A program made the position numbers and the translations under genes. Below, one piece after another: positions 27,347-35,726 of a DNA stretch of 64,000 bases. The DNA comes from Streptomyces chrestomyceticus JCM 4735 (GTDB taxonomy: Bacteria; Actinomycetota; Actinomycetes; Streptomycetales; Streptomycetaceae). Every line of letters starts with the position of its first letter. Position 1 is the first letter of the stretch. Where the stretch lies: assembly GCF_003865135.1 (NCBI RefSeq), contig NZ_BHZC01000001.1, positions 6,758,001 to 6,822,000 on the forward strand. The letters are read 5' to 3'. Below the pieces are notes generated by a model. The model ran no database searches, was not told the origin of the DNA, and saw only the letters and a program-made list of their open reading frames with translations.

Positions 27347-28003
27347 ATGGCCGTCATCCACCAGACCACCCTCTCGCCCACCAAGCTGGAACTCCTCGCC
27401 CCCTGGCTCCCCGCCCAGCCCTGGTACGCGGGCGACGGGGCCGCCCCGGACCTGGCCAAGGCCGGCGGCTTCCGGCTGGACGACCCGGAGGGCGAGGTCG
27501 GCATGGAGTTCATGGTCGCCACCGACTCCTCCGGAGCCGAACCCGTCCACTACCACGTCCCGTTCACCTACCGGGGCGCACCGCTGCCCGGCGCGGACCA
27601 CGCACTGATCGGCACCCTGGAGCACGGCGTACTCGGCAAGCGCTGGGTCTACGACGGCACCCACGACCCGGTCCTGGTGGCCCAGCTCTTCGCCCTCCTC
27701 ACCGGCGAGACCGAGGCCCACGCCCAGAGCGTCAACGACGCCCTCGACCCCACCGTCCACGCGCGGCTCACCGGCACCGGCCACGGCACCGTACCGGGCC
27801 CCGCCGCGGTGACCCCGGCCCCGTCCGCCACCGACATCCTCGTCCGCTCCACCCGCCCCCTGCTCCTCCGCGTCCACCGCGTCCTGACACCGGGCGGGAC
27901 CGACGGCGGGGCCACGCAGGGGCACATCAGCGCGACGTGGACCGGGCCGGCGGGGGAGCAGGTGCGCGGGGTGTTCTTGACGGTGCACGAGGCGTCGGAC
28001 TGA
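27347..28003 (+). CDS. Maltokinase N-terminal cap-like protein
   Basis: 218 residues. The opening (TTLSPTKLELLAPWLPAQPWYAG) and the block MEFMVATDSSGAEPVHYHVPFTYRGAPLPGADHALIGTLEHGVLGKRWVYDG match the N-terminal cap domain of actinobacterial maltokinases. No kinase domain follows, so this is a stand-alone cap. Maltokinase makes maltose 1-phosphate for alpha-glucan synthesis by the GlgE route, so location beside the mal genes is suggestive. It starts at an ATG 79 bases after the LacI gene, preceded by GGGAAGG. What an isolated cap does is not known to me. Confidence 0.75.
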   Translation: MAVIHQTTLSPTKLELLAPWLPAQPWYAGDGAAPDLAKAGGFRLDDPEGEVGMEFMVATDSSGAEPVHYHVPFTYRGAPLPGADHALIGTLEHGVLGKRWVYDGTHDPVLVAQLFALLTGETEAHAQSVNDALDPTVHARLTGTGHGTVPGPAAVTPAPSATDILVRSTRPLLLRVHRVLTPGGTDGGATQGHISATWTGPAGEQVRGVFLTVHEASD

Positions 28004-28050
28004 GGTCCGCGGAGGCGCACGGAAGGGCGTGAAAGCCGGGTGGGCCGCCC

Positions 28051-28602
28051 TCACCCGCCGAGCGGCGAACCGAGCAGCCAGTTGCCCGGGGCGTCCGGGT
28101 CCGGGCTGAGGTAGAACTCCTCGATGGCCTTGCGGAACTCGGCGTGGCTGATGACGCCGTCGCCGTCGAGGTCGAGCCGCTGGAAGGCCGGGCCCGAGGT
28201 CTCCGGGGGGATGTGCAGCGCCTCGTACATCCGGACGTACTCGTCGGTGGTGAGCACGCCGTCGCGGTCGGTGTCGAGCGCCTGCATGAGGGCGTCGACT
28301 ATTTGGAGCACGACGTGCTCGAAGGTCTTCGGGTCGGTGACGTGCGAGCGCATCAGGTCGATGAAGGGCCGGCGGCCCACCCGCCCTTCCTCGTCCGTGC
28401 CGCCCGCGTCGCGCAGAATCTCCCACCACCGGCCGAACGCCTCGCGCAGCGCGGCCCGGTTCTCGTGGTCCTCGGGGTGGGCCACCGCCATGAACAGCCC
28501 GGCCATCACCTCGAAGTCCTCGTGGGTGAGCCAGCCGTCCTCGGTGCGGTCGAACCAGTCGAAGAGAATGCTGAACTTGCGGTCGAAGGCGTCGGTCGCC
28601 AT
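28051..28602 (-). CDS. EF-hand calcium-binding protein
   Basis: 183 residues from the ATG at 28602 (an in-frame codon three residues earlier is possible). Two canonical EF-hand loops are visible, DTDRDGVLTTDE and DLDGDGVISHAE, and a third near the N-terminus, DRTEDGWLTHED, that keeps most ligand positions. This calerythrin/calmodulin-like layout is common in Streptomyces. No signal peptide or membrane helix, so a cytoplasmic calcium buffer or sensor is expected. It converges on the maltokinase-cap gene and has no clear operon partner. Confidence 0.88.
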   Translation of the reverse strand: MATDAFDRKFSILFDWFDRTEDGWLTHEDFEVMAGLFMAVAHPEDHENRAALREAFGRWWEILRDAGGTDEEGRVGRRPFIDLMRSHVTDPKTFEHVVLQIVDALMQALDTDRDGVLTTDEYVRMYEALHIPPETSGPAFQRLDLDGDGVISHAEFRKAIEEFYLSPDPDAPGNWLLGSPLGG

Positions 28603-28849
28603 CGCACCCACCGTCCTTCCGCGGGGCGTCAGGGGCGCGTTCCATGCAACTGCGGGGGCGGGGCGCGGTCAACGACGGTTCGGGTCAGGTTGTCCGGGGT
28701 GGGGCGCACGGGGCGGCGTGGCGCTCCGCCGCTGGTGGCAGCCGTGTTAGCCGGGTGTTAGCGGAGCGCCAGCCGTGCGCTAGTGATCTCCGACAGAGTG
28801 GGTGATGTTCCGAGAGACACGACGTCACCGACTGCCCCGGGGGTTCTCC

Positions 28850-29518
28850 ATGAGCGCCAGCACCACTGTCCGCACCGCTCGTCGCCGTACGCTGCGGGTC
28901 GCCGCCGCGGCCCTGGTCGCAGCGGCCGGCCTGTCCCTGACCGCCTGCTCCGGCGCGGACGCCACCGGCACGAAGGCCGCCGGGCGGACGGACATGGGCA
29001 CGGTGGCCGAGTCCCGCCACGCGGGTCCGTCCGCCGGGTCGCAGGGGGCCGAAGCCAAGGCCGGCGCCGTGGGCGAGCAGGCCGCCCGGTCCAAGGCGGG
29101 CGCTCCGGTCCGTACCGTGCCCCTGGCGGACGGCATCAGCAAGGCGGAGATATACAAGCTCGGCGACCAGCACTACCGGGCCAAGATCGTCGCCCGTGGC
29201 GACATCCTCGCCACCCTGGAGACCAACCAGCGGGACGCCGGACTGGACGCCAACGACATGTTCGTCGTGCTGTCGCTGGACGGCACGGTGCACTCCTGGA
29301 TGGGCGGCGGACACCAGGGGCCGGGCACCTTCAAGCTGGCGGGCGGCTGGACGGCCAAGGTCACCAAGGTCGGCGAACTGCACTACCGCGCGCAGATCCT
29401 CGGCAGGGGAGGCGTGGTGTACGGCACGGCCGACGCGAACCAGCAGGACGCCGGGGTCGTCGCCAACGGGGTGTACATCGTGCTCAGCAGCGGCGGTGTG
29501 ATCAGCGCCCACGCGTAG
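28850..29518 (+). CDS. Lipoprotein with two tandem copies of an about 50-residue repeat
   Basis: 222 residues from the ATG at 28850, the last Met before a basic signal peptide (RTARRRTLRVAAAALVAAAGLSLTAC). A Gly/Ala-rich linker of about 60 residues leads to two repeats at roughly 96-150 and 168-221. Matching blocks are HYRAKIVARGDILATLETNQRDAG against HYRAQILGRGGVVYGTADANQQDAG, and MFVVLSLDGTVHSW against VYIVLSSGGVISAH. I do not recognise the repeat family. The protein should sit on the outer face of the membrane. The TAG stop is followed in the same frame by 43 sense codons of coding character. Confidence 0.75.
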   Translation: MSASTTVRTARRRTLRVAAAALVAAAGLSLTACSGADATGTKAAGRTDMGTVAESRHAGPSAGSQGAEAKAGAVGEQAARSKAGAPVRTVPLADGISKAEIYKLGDQHYRAKIVARGDILATLETNQRDAGLDANDMFVVLSLDGTVHSWMGGGHQGPGTFKLAGGWTAKVTKVGELHYRAQILGRGGVVYGTADANQQDAGVVANGVYIVLSSGGVISAHA

Positions 29519-29524
29519 CCGTCG

Positions 29525-29650
29525 GTGCTCGCCGGGGTGGTTCGGGACGTCGAGGACGAGGCGAAGGAACGTCCCGGCGCCCAGGCGAACGGGTACCACG
29601 AGGTGTGGTGCGACGACAGTGAGACGACCATGCCGATCTATTACCGCTGA
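29525..29650 (+). CDS. Possible 41-codon frame in phase after the lipoprotein stop
   Basis: A GTG at 29525, two codons after the TAG stop of the lipoprotein and in the same frame, opens 41 codons ending at TGA 29650. About 36 of the 41 third positions are G or C, typical of real Streptomyces coding sequence, and the peptide (VLAGVVRDVEDEAKERP... ending in TTMPIYYR) is not repetitive. It may be a small coupled gene, a decayed 3' end cut off by a nonsense change, or a read-through tail. A strong terminator follows directly. Confidence 0.35.
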   Translation: MLAGVVRDVEDEAKERPGAQANGYHEVWCDDSETTMPIYYR

Positions 29651-29672
29651 GCGCTGACGCTCGGCTGAGAGA

Positions 29673-29710
29673 GTCCGCGCCCCGGCCTGACCAACCGGGG
29701 CGCGGACTTT
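29673..29710 (+). terminator. Strong hairpin terminator
   Basis: Arms GTCCGCGCCCCGG and CCGGGGCGCGGAC pair perfectly over 13 bases with a nine-base loop, followed by TTT. It ends the lipoprotein transcript and separates it from the alpha-amylase gene. Confidence 0.8.
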
Positions 29711-29767
29711 CCGCGTTTCCGGTGGCGTCCCGCCGTGGCACCGGCACGGCGTAATGCCGTAACACCG

Positions 29768-29798
29768 TTGCAATCCCTTGCGCAAACTCTTGCAACAA
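29768..29798. promoter_or_regulatory. MalR/Reg1-type operator repeats before the alpha-amylase gene
   Basis: Three TTGC-core motifs within 31 bases: TTGCAA at 29768-29773, CTTGCGCAA at 29777-29785 and CTTGCAACA at 29789-29797, spaced about one helical turn apart. They lie 57-87 bases upstream of the amylase ATG, over the expected promoter. The resemblance to the malE upstream motifs points to joint control by MalR. Confidence 0.6.
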
Positions 29799-29854
29799 TC
29801 AACCACGGCGGATAGAACAACGGCTGAAGACCTCCCACCCCCTCAGGAGGAACC

Positions 29855-31267
29855 ATGGCCCCCACCCGCCGCAGGCGTCCCGCGCGCAGACCCGTGGCCG
29901 CCGCGCTCGCGCTCCTCTCCGGCGCCGTGGCGGCCGTCCTCGCCCCGCCGCCGCAGCCCGCGCACGCGGCGCCGCCCGGGGCGAAGGACGTGACCGCCGA
30001 ACTCTTCGAGTGGCGCTACGAGTCCGTAGCGAAGGAGTGCACGACCACGCTGGGGCCCGCCGGTTACGGCTACGTGGAGGTGTCCCCGGCCACCGAGCAC
30101 ATCCAGGGCGGGCAGTGGTGGACCTCGTACCAGCCCGTCAGCTACAGGATCGCCGGGCGGCTCGGTGACCGGACGGCCTTCAAGAAGATGGTGGACACCT
30201 GCCACGCCGCCGGGGTCAAGGTGGTCGCGGACGCGGTGATCAACCACATGTCGGCCGGGTCGGGAACCGGCACCGGCGGCTCGCCGTACACGAAGTACGA
30301 CTACCCGGGCACCTACCAGCGCCAGGACATGGACGACTGCACCGGGCCGGTCACGGACTACCGCGACCGCTGGAACGTGCAGCACTGCGAGCTGGTCGGC
30401 CTGGCGGACCTGGACACCGGCGAGCCGTACGTCCGGTCCCGGATCGCCGCGTACCTGAACGACCTGCTGTCCCTCGGCGTGGACGGGTTGCGGATCGACG
30501 CGGCCAAGCACATGCCGGCGGACGACCTCGCCGCGATCAAGCGGCAGATGAAGAACCCTTCCGTCCACTGGAAGCAGGAAGCGATATACGGGGAGGGTGA
30601 AGCCGTCTCCCCGGCCGAGTACCTGGGGACCGGCGACGTACAGGAATTCCGGTACGGCCGCGACCTCAAGCGCGTCTTCCAGAACGAGAAACTGGCCTAC
30701 CTGAAGAACTTCGGCGAGGGCTGGGCGTACCTGCCCTCCGCGCGGTCCGGTGTCTTCGTCGACAACTGGGACACCGAGCGCAACGGCTCCACGCTCAGCT
30801 ACAAGAACGGCGCGGACTACACCCTCGCCAACGTCTTCATGCTGGCCTGGCCGTACGGAGCGCCCGACGTCCACTCGGGGTACGAGTTCTCCGACCACGA
30901 TGCGGGGCCGCCCAACGGGGGCACCGTAAAAGCCTGCTGGCAGGACGGCTGGAAGTGCCAGCACAACTGGCCCGAGATCCGCAGCATGGTCGCCTTCCGC
31001 AACGCGACCCACGGCACGGCCGTCACCCACTGGTGGGACAACGGCAACGACGCCATCGCCTTCGGACGCGGCGACAAGGGCTACGCCGTGGTCAACCACG
31101 AGGGCAGCGCGCTGACCCGCACGTTCCAGACCGGGCTGCCGGCCGGCACGTACTGCGACGTACAGAGCCGCAGGCCGGTGACGGTGGGCGGCGACGGGCG
31201 TTTCACCGCCACGGTGGCCTCGAACACGGCGCTGGCGCTGCACGTCGGCGCGCGTAGCTGCGGCTGA
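29855..31267 (+). CDS. Secreted alpha-amylase (GH13)
   Basis: 470 residues with a basic signal peptide ([24 protein letters not shown]..., likely cleaved after AHA near residue 38), so it is exported. The catalytic module shows [16 protein letters not shown] (nucleophile Asp), EAIYGEGE (acid/base Glu) and [12 protein letters not shown] with the stabilising Asp. Position IV is unusual: the conserved His of VDNHD is Trp here (codon TGG). No starch-binding domain follows; the protein ends with the barrel's C-domain. AGGAGG precedes the ATG by six bases. It releases maltodextrins from starch for MalEFG, and a pullulanase gene follows after 113 bases. Confidence 0.93.
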   Translation: MAPTRRRRPARRPVAAALALLSGAVAAVLAPPPQPAHAAPPGAKDVTAELFEWRYESVAKECTTTLGPAGYGYVEVSPATEHIQGGQWWTSYQPVSYRIAGRLGDRTAFKKMVDTCHAAGVKVVADAVINHMSAGSGTGTGGSPYTKYDYPGTYQRQDMDDCTGPVTDYRDRWNVQHCELVGLADLDTGEPYVRSRIAAYLNDLLSLGVDGLRIDAAKHMPADDLAAIKRQMKNPSVHWKQEAIYGEGEAVSPAEYLGTGDVQEFRYGRDLKRVFQNEKLAYLKNFGEGWAYLPSARSGVFVDNWDTERNGSTLSYKNGADYTLANVFMLAWPYGAPDVHSGYEFSDHDAGPPNGGTVKACWQDGWKCQHNWPEIRSMVAFRNATHGTAVTHWWDNGNDAIAFGRGDKGYAVVNHEGSALTRTFQTGLPAGTYCDVQSRRPVTVGGDGRFTATVASNTALALHVGARSCG

Positions 31268-31380
31268 CTCGCGCCAAAGGCCCCGAGGCCAGAGGCCAGA
31301 GACCCGGCGCCCGAGGTGGTGGGCCGGGGCACCCCCCCGGCCCACCGCGCACGTTCCGAACGTCCTGAAGGAGTCCTTAC

Positions 31381-34020
31381 GTGAGGCGCACCCTCCGCCG
31401 TACCGTCGCAGCCGTGGCCATGGCCCTGTGCGCGGCGGTCCTGCCCGCCCCGCTCCCCGCGAACGCCGCACCGCCACCGGCTCCCGCCACGGCGGCGGCC
31501 CAGTGGATCGACCGCGACACCGTGGTCTGGAAGGACGCCCGGCGGGCTGACGCCCAACTGGAGTTCGGGACGGAAGGGGAGGGGCCGGGGATACGGCGGA
31601 TACGGCTCACGCCCAGCGCCCTGACCCCGGACGAGCAGGCCGCGTACCCGCACCTGCGGAACTTCCCGGCGTTCGCCGTCGACCCGCGGGACCGGAAGTT
31701 CACCCGCACCGCGCTGCGCGACCGGCTCGTCGCCGTCCAGCCGGACACCGACGGGCGGCGCGTCAGCACCGGCGTCCAGGTCCCCGGCGTACTGGACGAC
31801 CTGTACGCCCCGGCCGCGGCCGGGACGCCGCTCGGCCCGGTCTTCCGGCGCGGCCGCCCCACCCTCTCCGTCTGGGCGCCGACCGCCCGCACCGTCGCCC
31901 TCGAACTCGACGGCCGTACGGTCCCGATGCGGCGGGACGACGCGAGCGGCGTCTGGCAGGCGCGGGGCACGCGCGGCTGGGCGGGCAAGCCGTACCGGTA
32001 CGTCGTCACCGTCTGGGCGCCCACCGCCGGCCGCTTCGTCACGAACAAGGTCACCGACCCGTACGCGACCGCCCTGACCACCGACTCCACCCGCAGCCTC
32101 GTCGTCGACCTCGCCGACCCGCGCCTCGCGCCGAAGGGGTGGGACCGGCTCAAGAAGCCCGCCGCGGTGCCGCTGCACCGGGCCCGCATCCAGGAACTGC
32201 ACATCCGCGACTTCTCCGTCGAGGACCGCACCTCGCGCCACCCCGGCCAGTACCTCGCCTTCACCGACCGCCGCTCGGACGGTATGCGGCACCTCAAGGC
32301 CCTCGCGGAAGCCGGCACCTCGTACGTCCATCTCTTGCCCGCGTTCGACATCGCGACCATCCCGGAACGGCGCTCCGACCAGGCCCGCCCGGACTGCGAC
32401 CTGGCGGCGCTGCCCGCCGACTCCGAGCGGCAGCAGGAGTGCGTCGGCAAGACCGCCGCCCGCGACGCGTACAACTGGGGGTACGACCCGTTCCACTACA
32501 CCGTGCCGGAGGGCTCGTACGCCTCCGACCCCGACTCGCCACGGTCCCGGACCGGCGAATTCCGCCGCATGGTGCAGGGCCTGAACGGGGCCGGACTGCG
32601 CACCGTCATGGACGTCGTCTACAACCACACCGCCGCGAGCGGGCAGGACCCGCTGTCCGTACTGGACCGGATCGTGCCCGGCTACTACCACCGGCTGCTG
32701 GACGACGGCTCCGTGGCGACCTCCACCTGCTGCGCCAACACCGCGCCCGAGCACACGATGATGGGCCGGCTCGTCGTCGACTCGATCGTCACCTGGGCCC
32801 GGCAGTACAAGATCGACGGCTTCCGGTTCGACCTGATGGGACACCACCCGAAGGCCAACATCCTCGCCGTACGCAAGGCCCTGGACGCGCTGACCCCCGC
32901 CAAGGACGGCGTGGACGGCAAGGCGATCGTCCTCTACGGGGAGGGCTGGAACTTCGGGGAGGTCGCGAACGACGCGCGCTTCGTGCAGGCCACCCAGCGG
33001 AACATGGCGGGCACCGGGATCGCCACCTTCAACGACCGCGCCCGCGACGCCGTACGCGGCGGCGGCCCCTTCGACGCGGACCCGCGCGTCCAGGGCTTCG
33101 CCTCCGGCCTCCACACGGACCCCAACACCTCACCCGCCAACGGCACTCCGGCCGAACAGCGCGCGCGCCTGCTCCACTACCAGGACCTGCTCAAGGTCGG
33201 CCTCACCGGCAACCTCGCCGACTACACCTTCACCGACACCTCCGGCCGTACGGTGAAGGGCTCGCAGGTCGACTACAACGGCAGCCCGGCCGGGTACGCT
33301 GCCGCCCCCGGCGACGCCCTCGCCTACGCCGACGCCCACGACAACGAGACGCTCTACGACGCCCTCGCCTACAAACTCCCGCCGGGCACCCCGGCCGCCG
33401 ACCGCGCCCGTATGCAGGTCGTCGCCCTGGCCACCGCCGCGCTCTCCCAGGGCCCGGCCCTCTCCCAGGCCGGAACGGACCTGCTCCGCTCCAAGTCCCT
33501 GGACCGCAACTCCTTCGAGAGCGGCGACTGGTTCAACGCCCTGCACTGGAACTGCCGGGACGGCAACGGCTTCGGACGCGGACTGCCGCCCGCCGCCGAC
33601 AACAAGGACAAGTGGCCGTACGCCCGGCCCCTGCTCGCCGACCCCGCCCTGCGCCCCGGCTGCCGGCAGATCACCGCCGCCTCCGCCGCCTACCGCGACC
33701 TGCTCCGCATCCACGCCACCGAACCGGCCTTCGGGCTGACCAGCACCGACGCCGTACAGGCCGCCCTGTCCTTCCCGCTGTCGGGTACGGAGGAGACACC
33801 CGGCGTCGTGACCATGCGGCTCGGCGAGCTGGTCGTGGTCTTCAACGCGACGCCGCAGCGGCAGCTCCAGCGCCTGCCGTCACTCGCGGGACAGCGGTAC
33901 GGCCTGCACCGCGTGCAGGCGCGCGGCGCGGACCCGGTGGTGAAGACGGCCTCGTACGAGAAGCGGACGGGGACGTTCGGCGTCCCGGCGCGGACGGTCG
34001 CGGTGTTCGCCGCGCGGTGA
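31381..34020 (+). CDS. Secreted type I pullulanase (GH13)
   Basis: 879 residues from a GTG with AAGGAG upstream. A signal peptide (RRTLRRTVAAVAMALCAAVLPAP) is followed by an N-terminal beta domain, a CBM48-like module around residues 140-230, and the catalytic barrel. Pullulanase marks are YNWGYDPFHY and the four GH13 regions DVVYNHTAA, GFRFDLMGH, YGEGWNF and YADAHDNETL, with Asp, Glu and Asp catalytic residues in place. It debranches alpha-1,6 links in starch, helping the amylase encoded just upstream. S. coelicolor, as I recall, has a fused amylase-pullulanase at this place; here the activities are on separate proteins. A long hairpin ends the unit. Confidence 0.93.
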   Translation: MRRTLRRTVAAVAMALCAAVLPAPLPANAAPPPAPATAAAQWIDRDTVVWKDARRADAQLEFGTEGEGPGIRRIRLTPSALTPDEQAAYPHLRNFPAFAVDPRDRKFTRTALRDRLVAVQPDTDGRRVSTGVQVPGVLDDLYAPAAAGTPLGPVFRRGRPTLSVWAPTARTVALELDGRTVPMRRDDASGVWQARGTRGWAGKPYRYVVTVWAPTAGRFVTNKVTDPYATALTTDSTRSLVVDLADPRLAPKGWDRLKKPAAVPLHRARIQELHIRDFSVEDRTSRHPGQYLAFTDRRSDGMRHLKALAEAGTSYVHLLPAFDIATIPERRSDQARPDCDLAALPADSERQQECVGKTAARDAYNWGYDPFHYTVPEGSYASDPDSPRSRTGEFRRMVQGLNGAGLRTVMDVVYNHTAASGQDPLSVLDRIVPGYYHRLLDDGSVATSTCCANTAPEHTMMGRLVVDSIVTWARQYKIDGFRFDLMGHHPKANILAVRKALDALTPAKDGVDGKAIVLYGEGWNFGEVANDARFVQATQRNMAGTGIATFNDRARDAVRGGGPFDADPRVQGFASGLHTDPNTSPANGTPAEQRARLLHYQDLLKVGLTGNLADYTFTDTSGRTVKGSQVDYNGSPAGYAAAPGDALAYADAHDNETLYDALAYKLPPGTPAADRARMQVVALATAALSQGPALSQAGTDLLRSKSLDRNSFESGDWFNALHWNCRDGNGFGRGLPPAADNKDKWPYARPLLADPALRPGCRQITAASAAYRDLLRIHATEPAFGLTSTDAVQAALSFPLSGTEETPGVVTMRLGELVVVFNATPQRQLQRLPSLAGQRYGLHRVQARGADPVVKTASYEKRTGTFGVPARTVAVFAAR

Positions 34021-34059
34021 ACGGCCGCCCCACGGGTGGCCGCTGTCCGCCGCGTCATG

Positions 34060-34095
34060 GGGCCGTCCATGGGCCGCCCTGCCCATGGACGGCCC
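34060..34095 (+). terminator. Large perfect hairpin after the pullulanase gene
   Basis: Arms GGGCCGTCCATGGGC and GCCCATGGACGGCCC pair over 15 bases with a six-base loop (cgccct). Each arm contains CCATGG, and related CCATGG blocks recur near 34143 and 34188. Likely transcription terminator. The remainder of the 34021-34354 gap has no gene-like frame. Confidence 0.75.
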
Positions 34096-34354
34096 ATCCC
34101 GCCAGTGGCGGTTCCGGGGCCTGTTTCCCCCGTGGATCGTCCCCCATGGTTCCCCCATCCGTCCGCCGGAGCGGACTCCATGGGCCCCCGTGATCCCGTG
34201 CCCTCAGGCCCCGGTGACACCACTGTGCGCCGTCCGGGAATTGTCCGAAAGCCCTGACGGCGCCGGACAAAGGGCCGTACAACCCGTCCCGGTTGCGCGC
34301 CGGACCGGCGCGCGCCGGTGAAGTGCGCCGGGTGTGCGCCCCCTGCGCCCGCGC

Positions 34355-34882
34355 CTACGCCCCTGGTCCGAGCACCCGCTTCTCCAGCAGCGTGACGGTG
34401 TACCTGCTCCCGTCCGAGCCCTCCTTGGCCCGCTGCTCGCCGACGACCCGGTAGCCCGCGCTCTCGTAGTACGGCCGCAGCCGCGGATTGCCCGACTTGC
34501 AGTCCAGGCGGCTCAACGGACGGCCCGCCTCGGCGATCCGCCGCTCGGCACGGGCCAGCATCGCGCGGCCGGTACCCGCCGGCGCCCGGTCGCGGTCGAC
34601 CATCAGCCGGTGCAGATACCCCGCGACGGGCGGCTGCGGCCCCCAGGCGGGCAGATCCTCCCACCACAGCTCCCAGGCGCCGGCGACTTCCCCGCCCACC
34701 TCGGCGAACCACACCTCGTCCTGCTTGATCCGCAGCCGGAAGTGCTCCGCGTCCCGCTCGCCCGGCGTCCACTGGTCGATGCCCCGGCCCTGCATCCAGC
34801 GGGCGGCGCCGTCGTAGAGCGCGACGAGGGCGGCCACGTCGGCGTCGGTGTCCGCGGCGAGGCGGAAGGTGATCATCTCCAT
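34355..34882 (-). CDS. GNAT-family N-acetyltransferase
   Basis: 175 residues with the GNAT fold order: an N-terminal ITFRLAADTDADVAALVALYD, the central strands around EVWFAEVGGEVAGAWELWWED, the acetyl-CoA loop region LHRLMVDRDRAPAGTGRAMLARAERR and the closing YYESAGYRVVGEQ. The pyrophosphate loop is weak (RAPAGTGRAM) but recognisable. The acceptor substrate is unknown. Cytoplasmic. It lies 43 bases downstream of the TetR gene on the same strand and could be read from its promoter. Confidence 0.85.
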   Translation of the reverse strand: MEMITFRLAADTDADVAALVALYDGAARWMQGRGIDQWTPGERDAEHFRLRIKQDEVWFAEVGGEVAGAWELWWEDLPAWGPQPPVAGYLHRLMVDRDRAPAGTGRAMLARAERRIAEAGRPLSRLDCKSGNPRLRPYYESAGYRVVGEQRAKEGSDGSRYTVTLLEKRVLGPGA

Positions 34883-34925
34883 GCGCGGATTGTGCCGCAG
34901 CGACGCCGGAACGGGCCCCTCCGTC

Positions 34926-35642
34926 TCAGGACGGCTGCGGCGCCAGCGCCATCAGCCGGGTCAGCAGATCGCCGAACGGCCCGTCGGACGGCTCGTCGGC
35001 CAGCACCCGCCCCAGGATCGCGGCCGTCTCCGCGTCGTACGCGGCGCTCACCGCCGCCAGCGCCGCGAAGTCGTGCACCAGTTGCCGTTCCAGTTCGCCG
35101 CGCGGGATGGCACGGCTGTCGAGCCAGATCAGCGCGGTGGTCTCGGCGAGCGAGATCCAGGAGCGGACCACCAGTTCCATGCGCGGAGCGGGCTCCTCCA
35201 CTCCCAGGTGGGAGAGGATCTGCTCGTACGCGGCCTGCCGCACCCCGTCGATCATCGCGCTCGTCCGGCCGGACCCGACACCCTCCATCGCGCCGATGGA
35301 CGGGCCGCCGCGCATCAGCGCGGAGAAGCCGGGACCGTGCTCGTCGACAAAGTCGAAGAACCGTTCCATCACGCGGAGCAGCCGGGCACCGAGCGGCCCC
35401 TCGTGCGGCTCCACGAACCGGGCGGCCAGCTCGTCGGCCGCCCGGCGCAGTGCCGCCTCGTACAGACTCTGCTTGCCCGGGAAGTAGTGGTAGACCAGCG
35501 GCCGCGAGATGCCCGCCGCCTCGGCGATCTCGTCGATCGAGACCTCCTCCGGCGCCCGGTGGCTGAACAGGCCGAGCGCCACGGCGATCAACTGCTCACG
35601 TCGTTCCTCGACACCCATCCTGCGCCGCGCCCCGTTGGTCAT
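34926..35642 (-). CDS. TetR-family regulator of the ferredoxin-reductase operon
   Basis: 238 residues from the ATG at 35642 (a GTG two codons earlier is also open). The helix-turn-helix is IDEIAEAAGISRPLVYHYFPGKQSLYEAAL at about residues 33-62. The ligand-binding half contains FVDEHGPGFSALMRGGPS and ALIWLDSRAIPRGELERQLV, typical of actinobacterial regulators next to fatty-acid or hydrocarbon oxidation genes. It follows the reductase gene on the same strand after 84 bases, a gap with a repeated CGACCGGGGAC that could be its operator. Ligand unknown. Confidence 0.88.
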   Translation of the reverse strand: MTNGARRRMGVEERREQLIAVALGLFSHRAPEEVSIDEIAEAAGISRPLVYHYFPGKQSLYEAALRRAADELAARFVEPHEGPLGARLLRVMERFFDFVDEHGPGFSALMRGGPSIGAMEGVGSGRTSAMIDGVRQAAYEQILSHLGVEEPAPRMELVVRSWISLAETTALIWLDSRAIPRGELERQLVHDFAALAAVSAAYDAETAAILGRVLADEPSDGPFGDLLTRLMALAPQPS

Positions 35643-35726
35643 GCGCACACCCTAACGACCGGGGACGCGCCGCGGAATCGAGCGACCGGGGACCGGACCT
35701 CGGGGTACCGGCCCGGCGGACGGACG

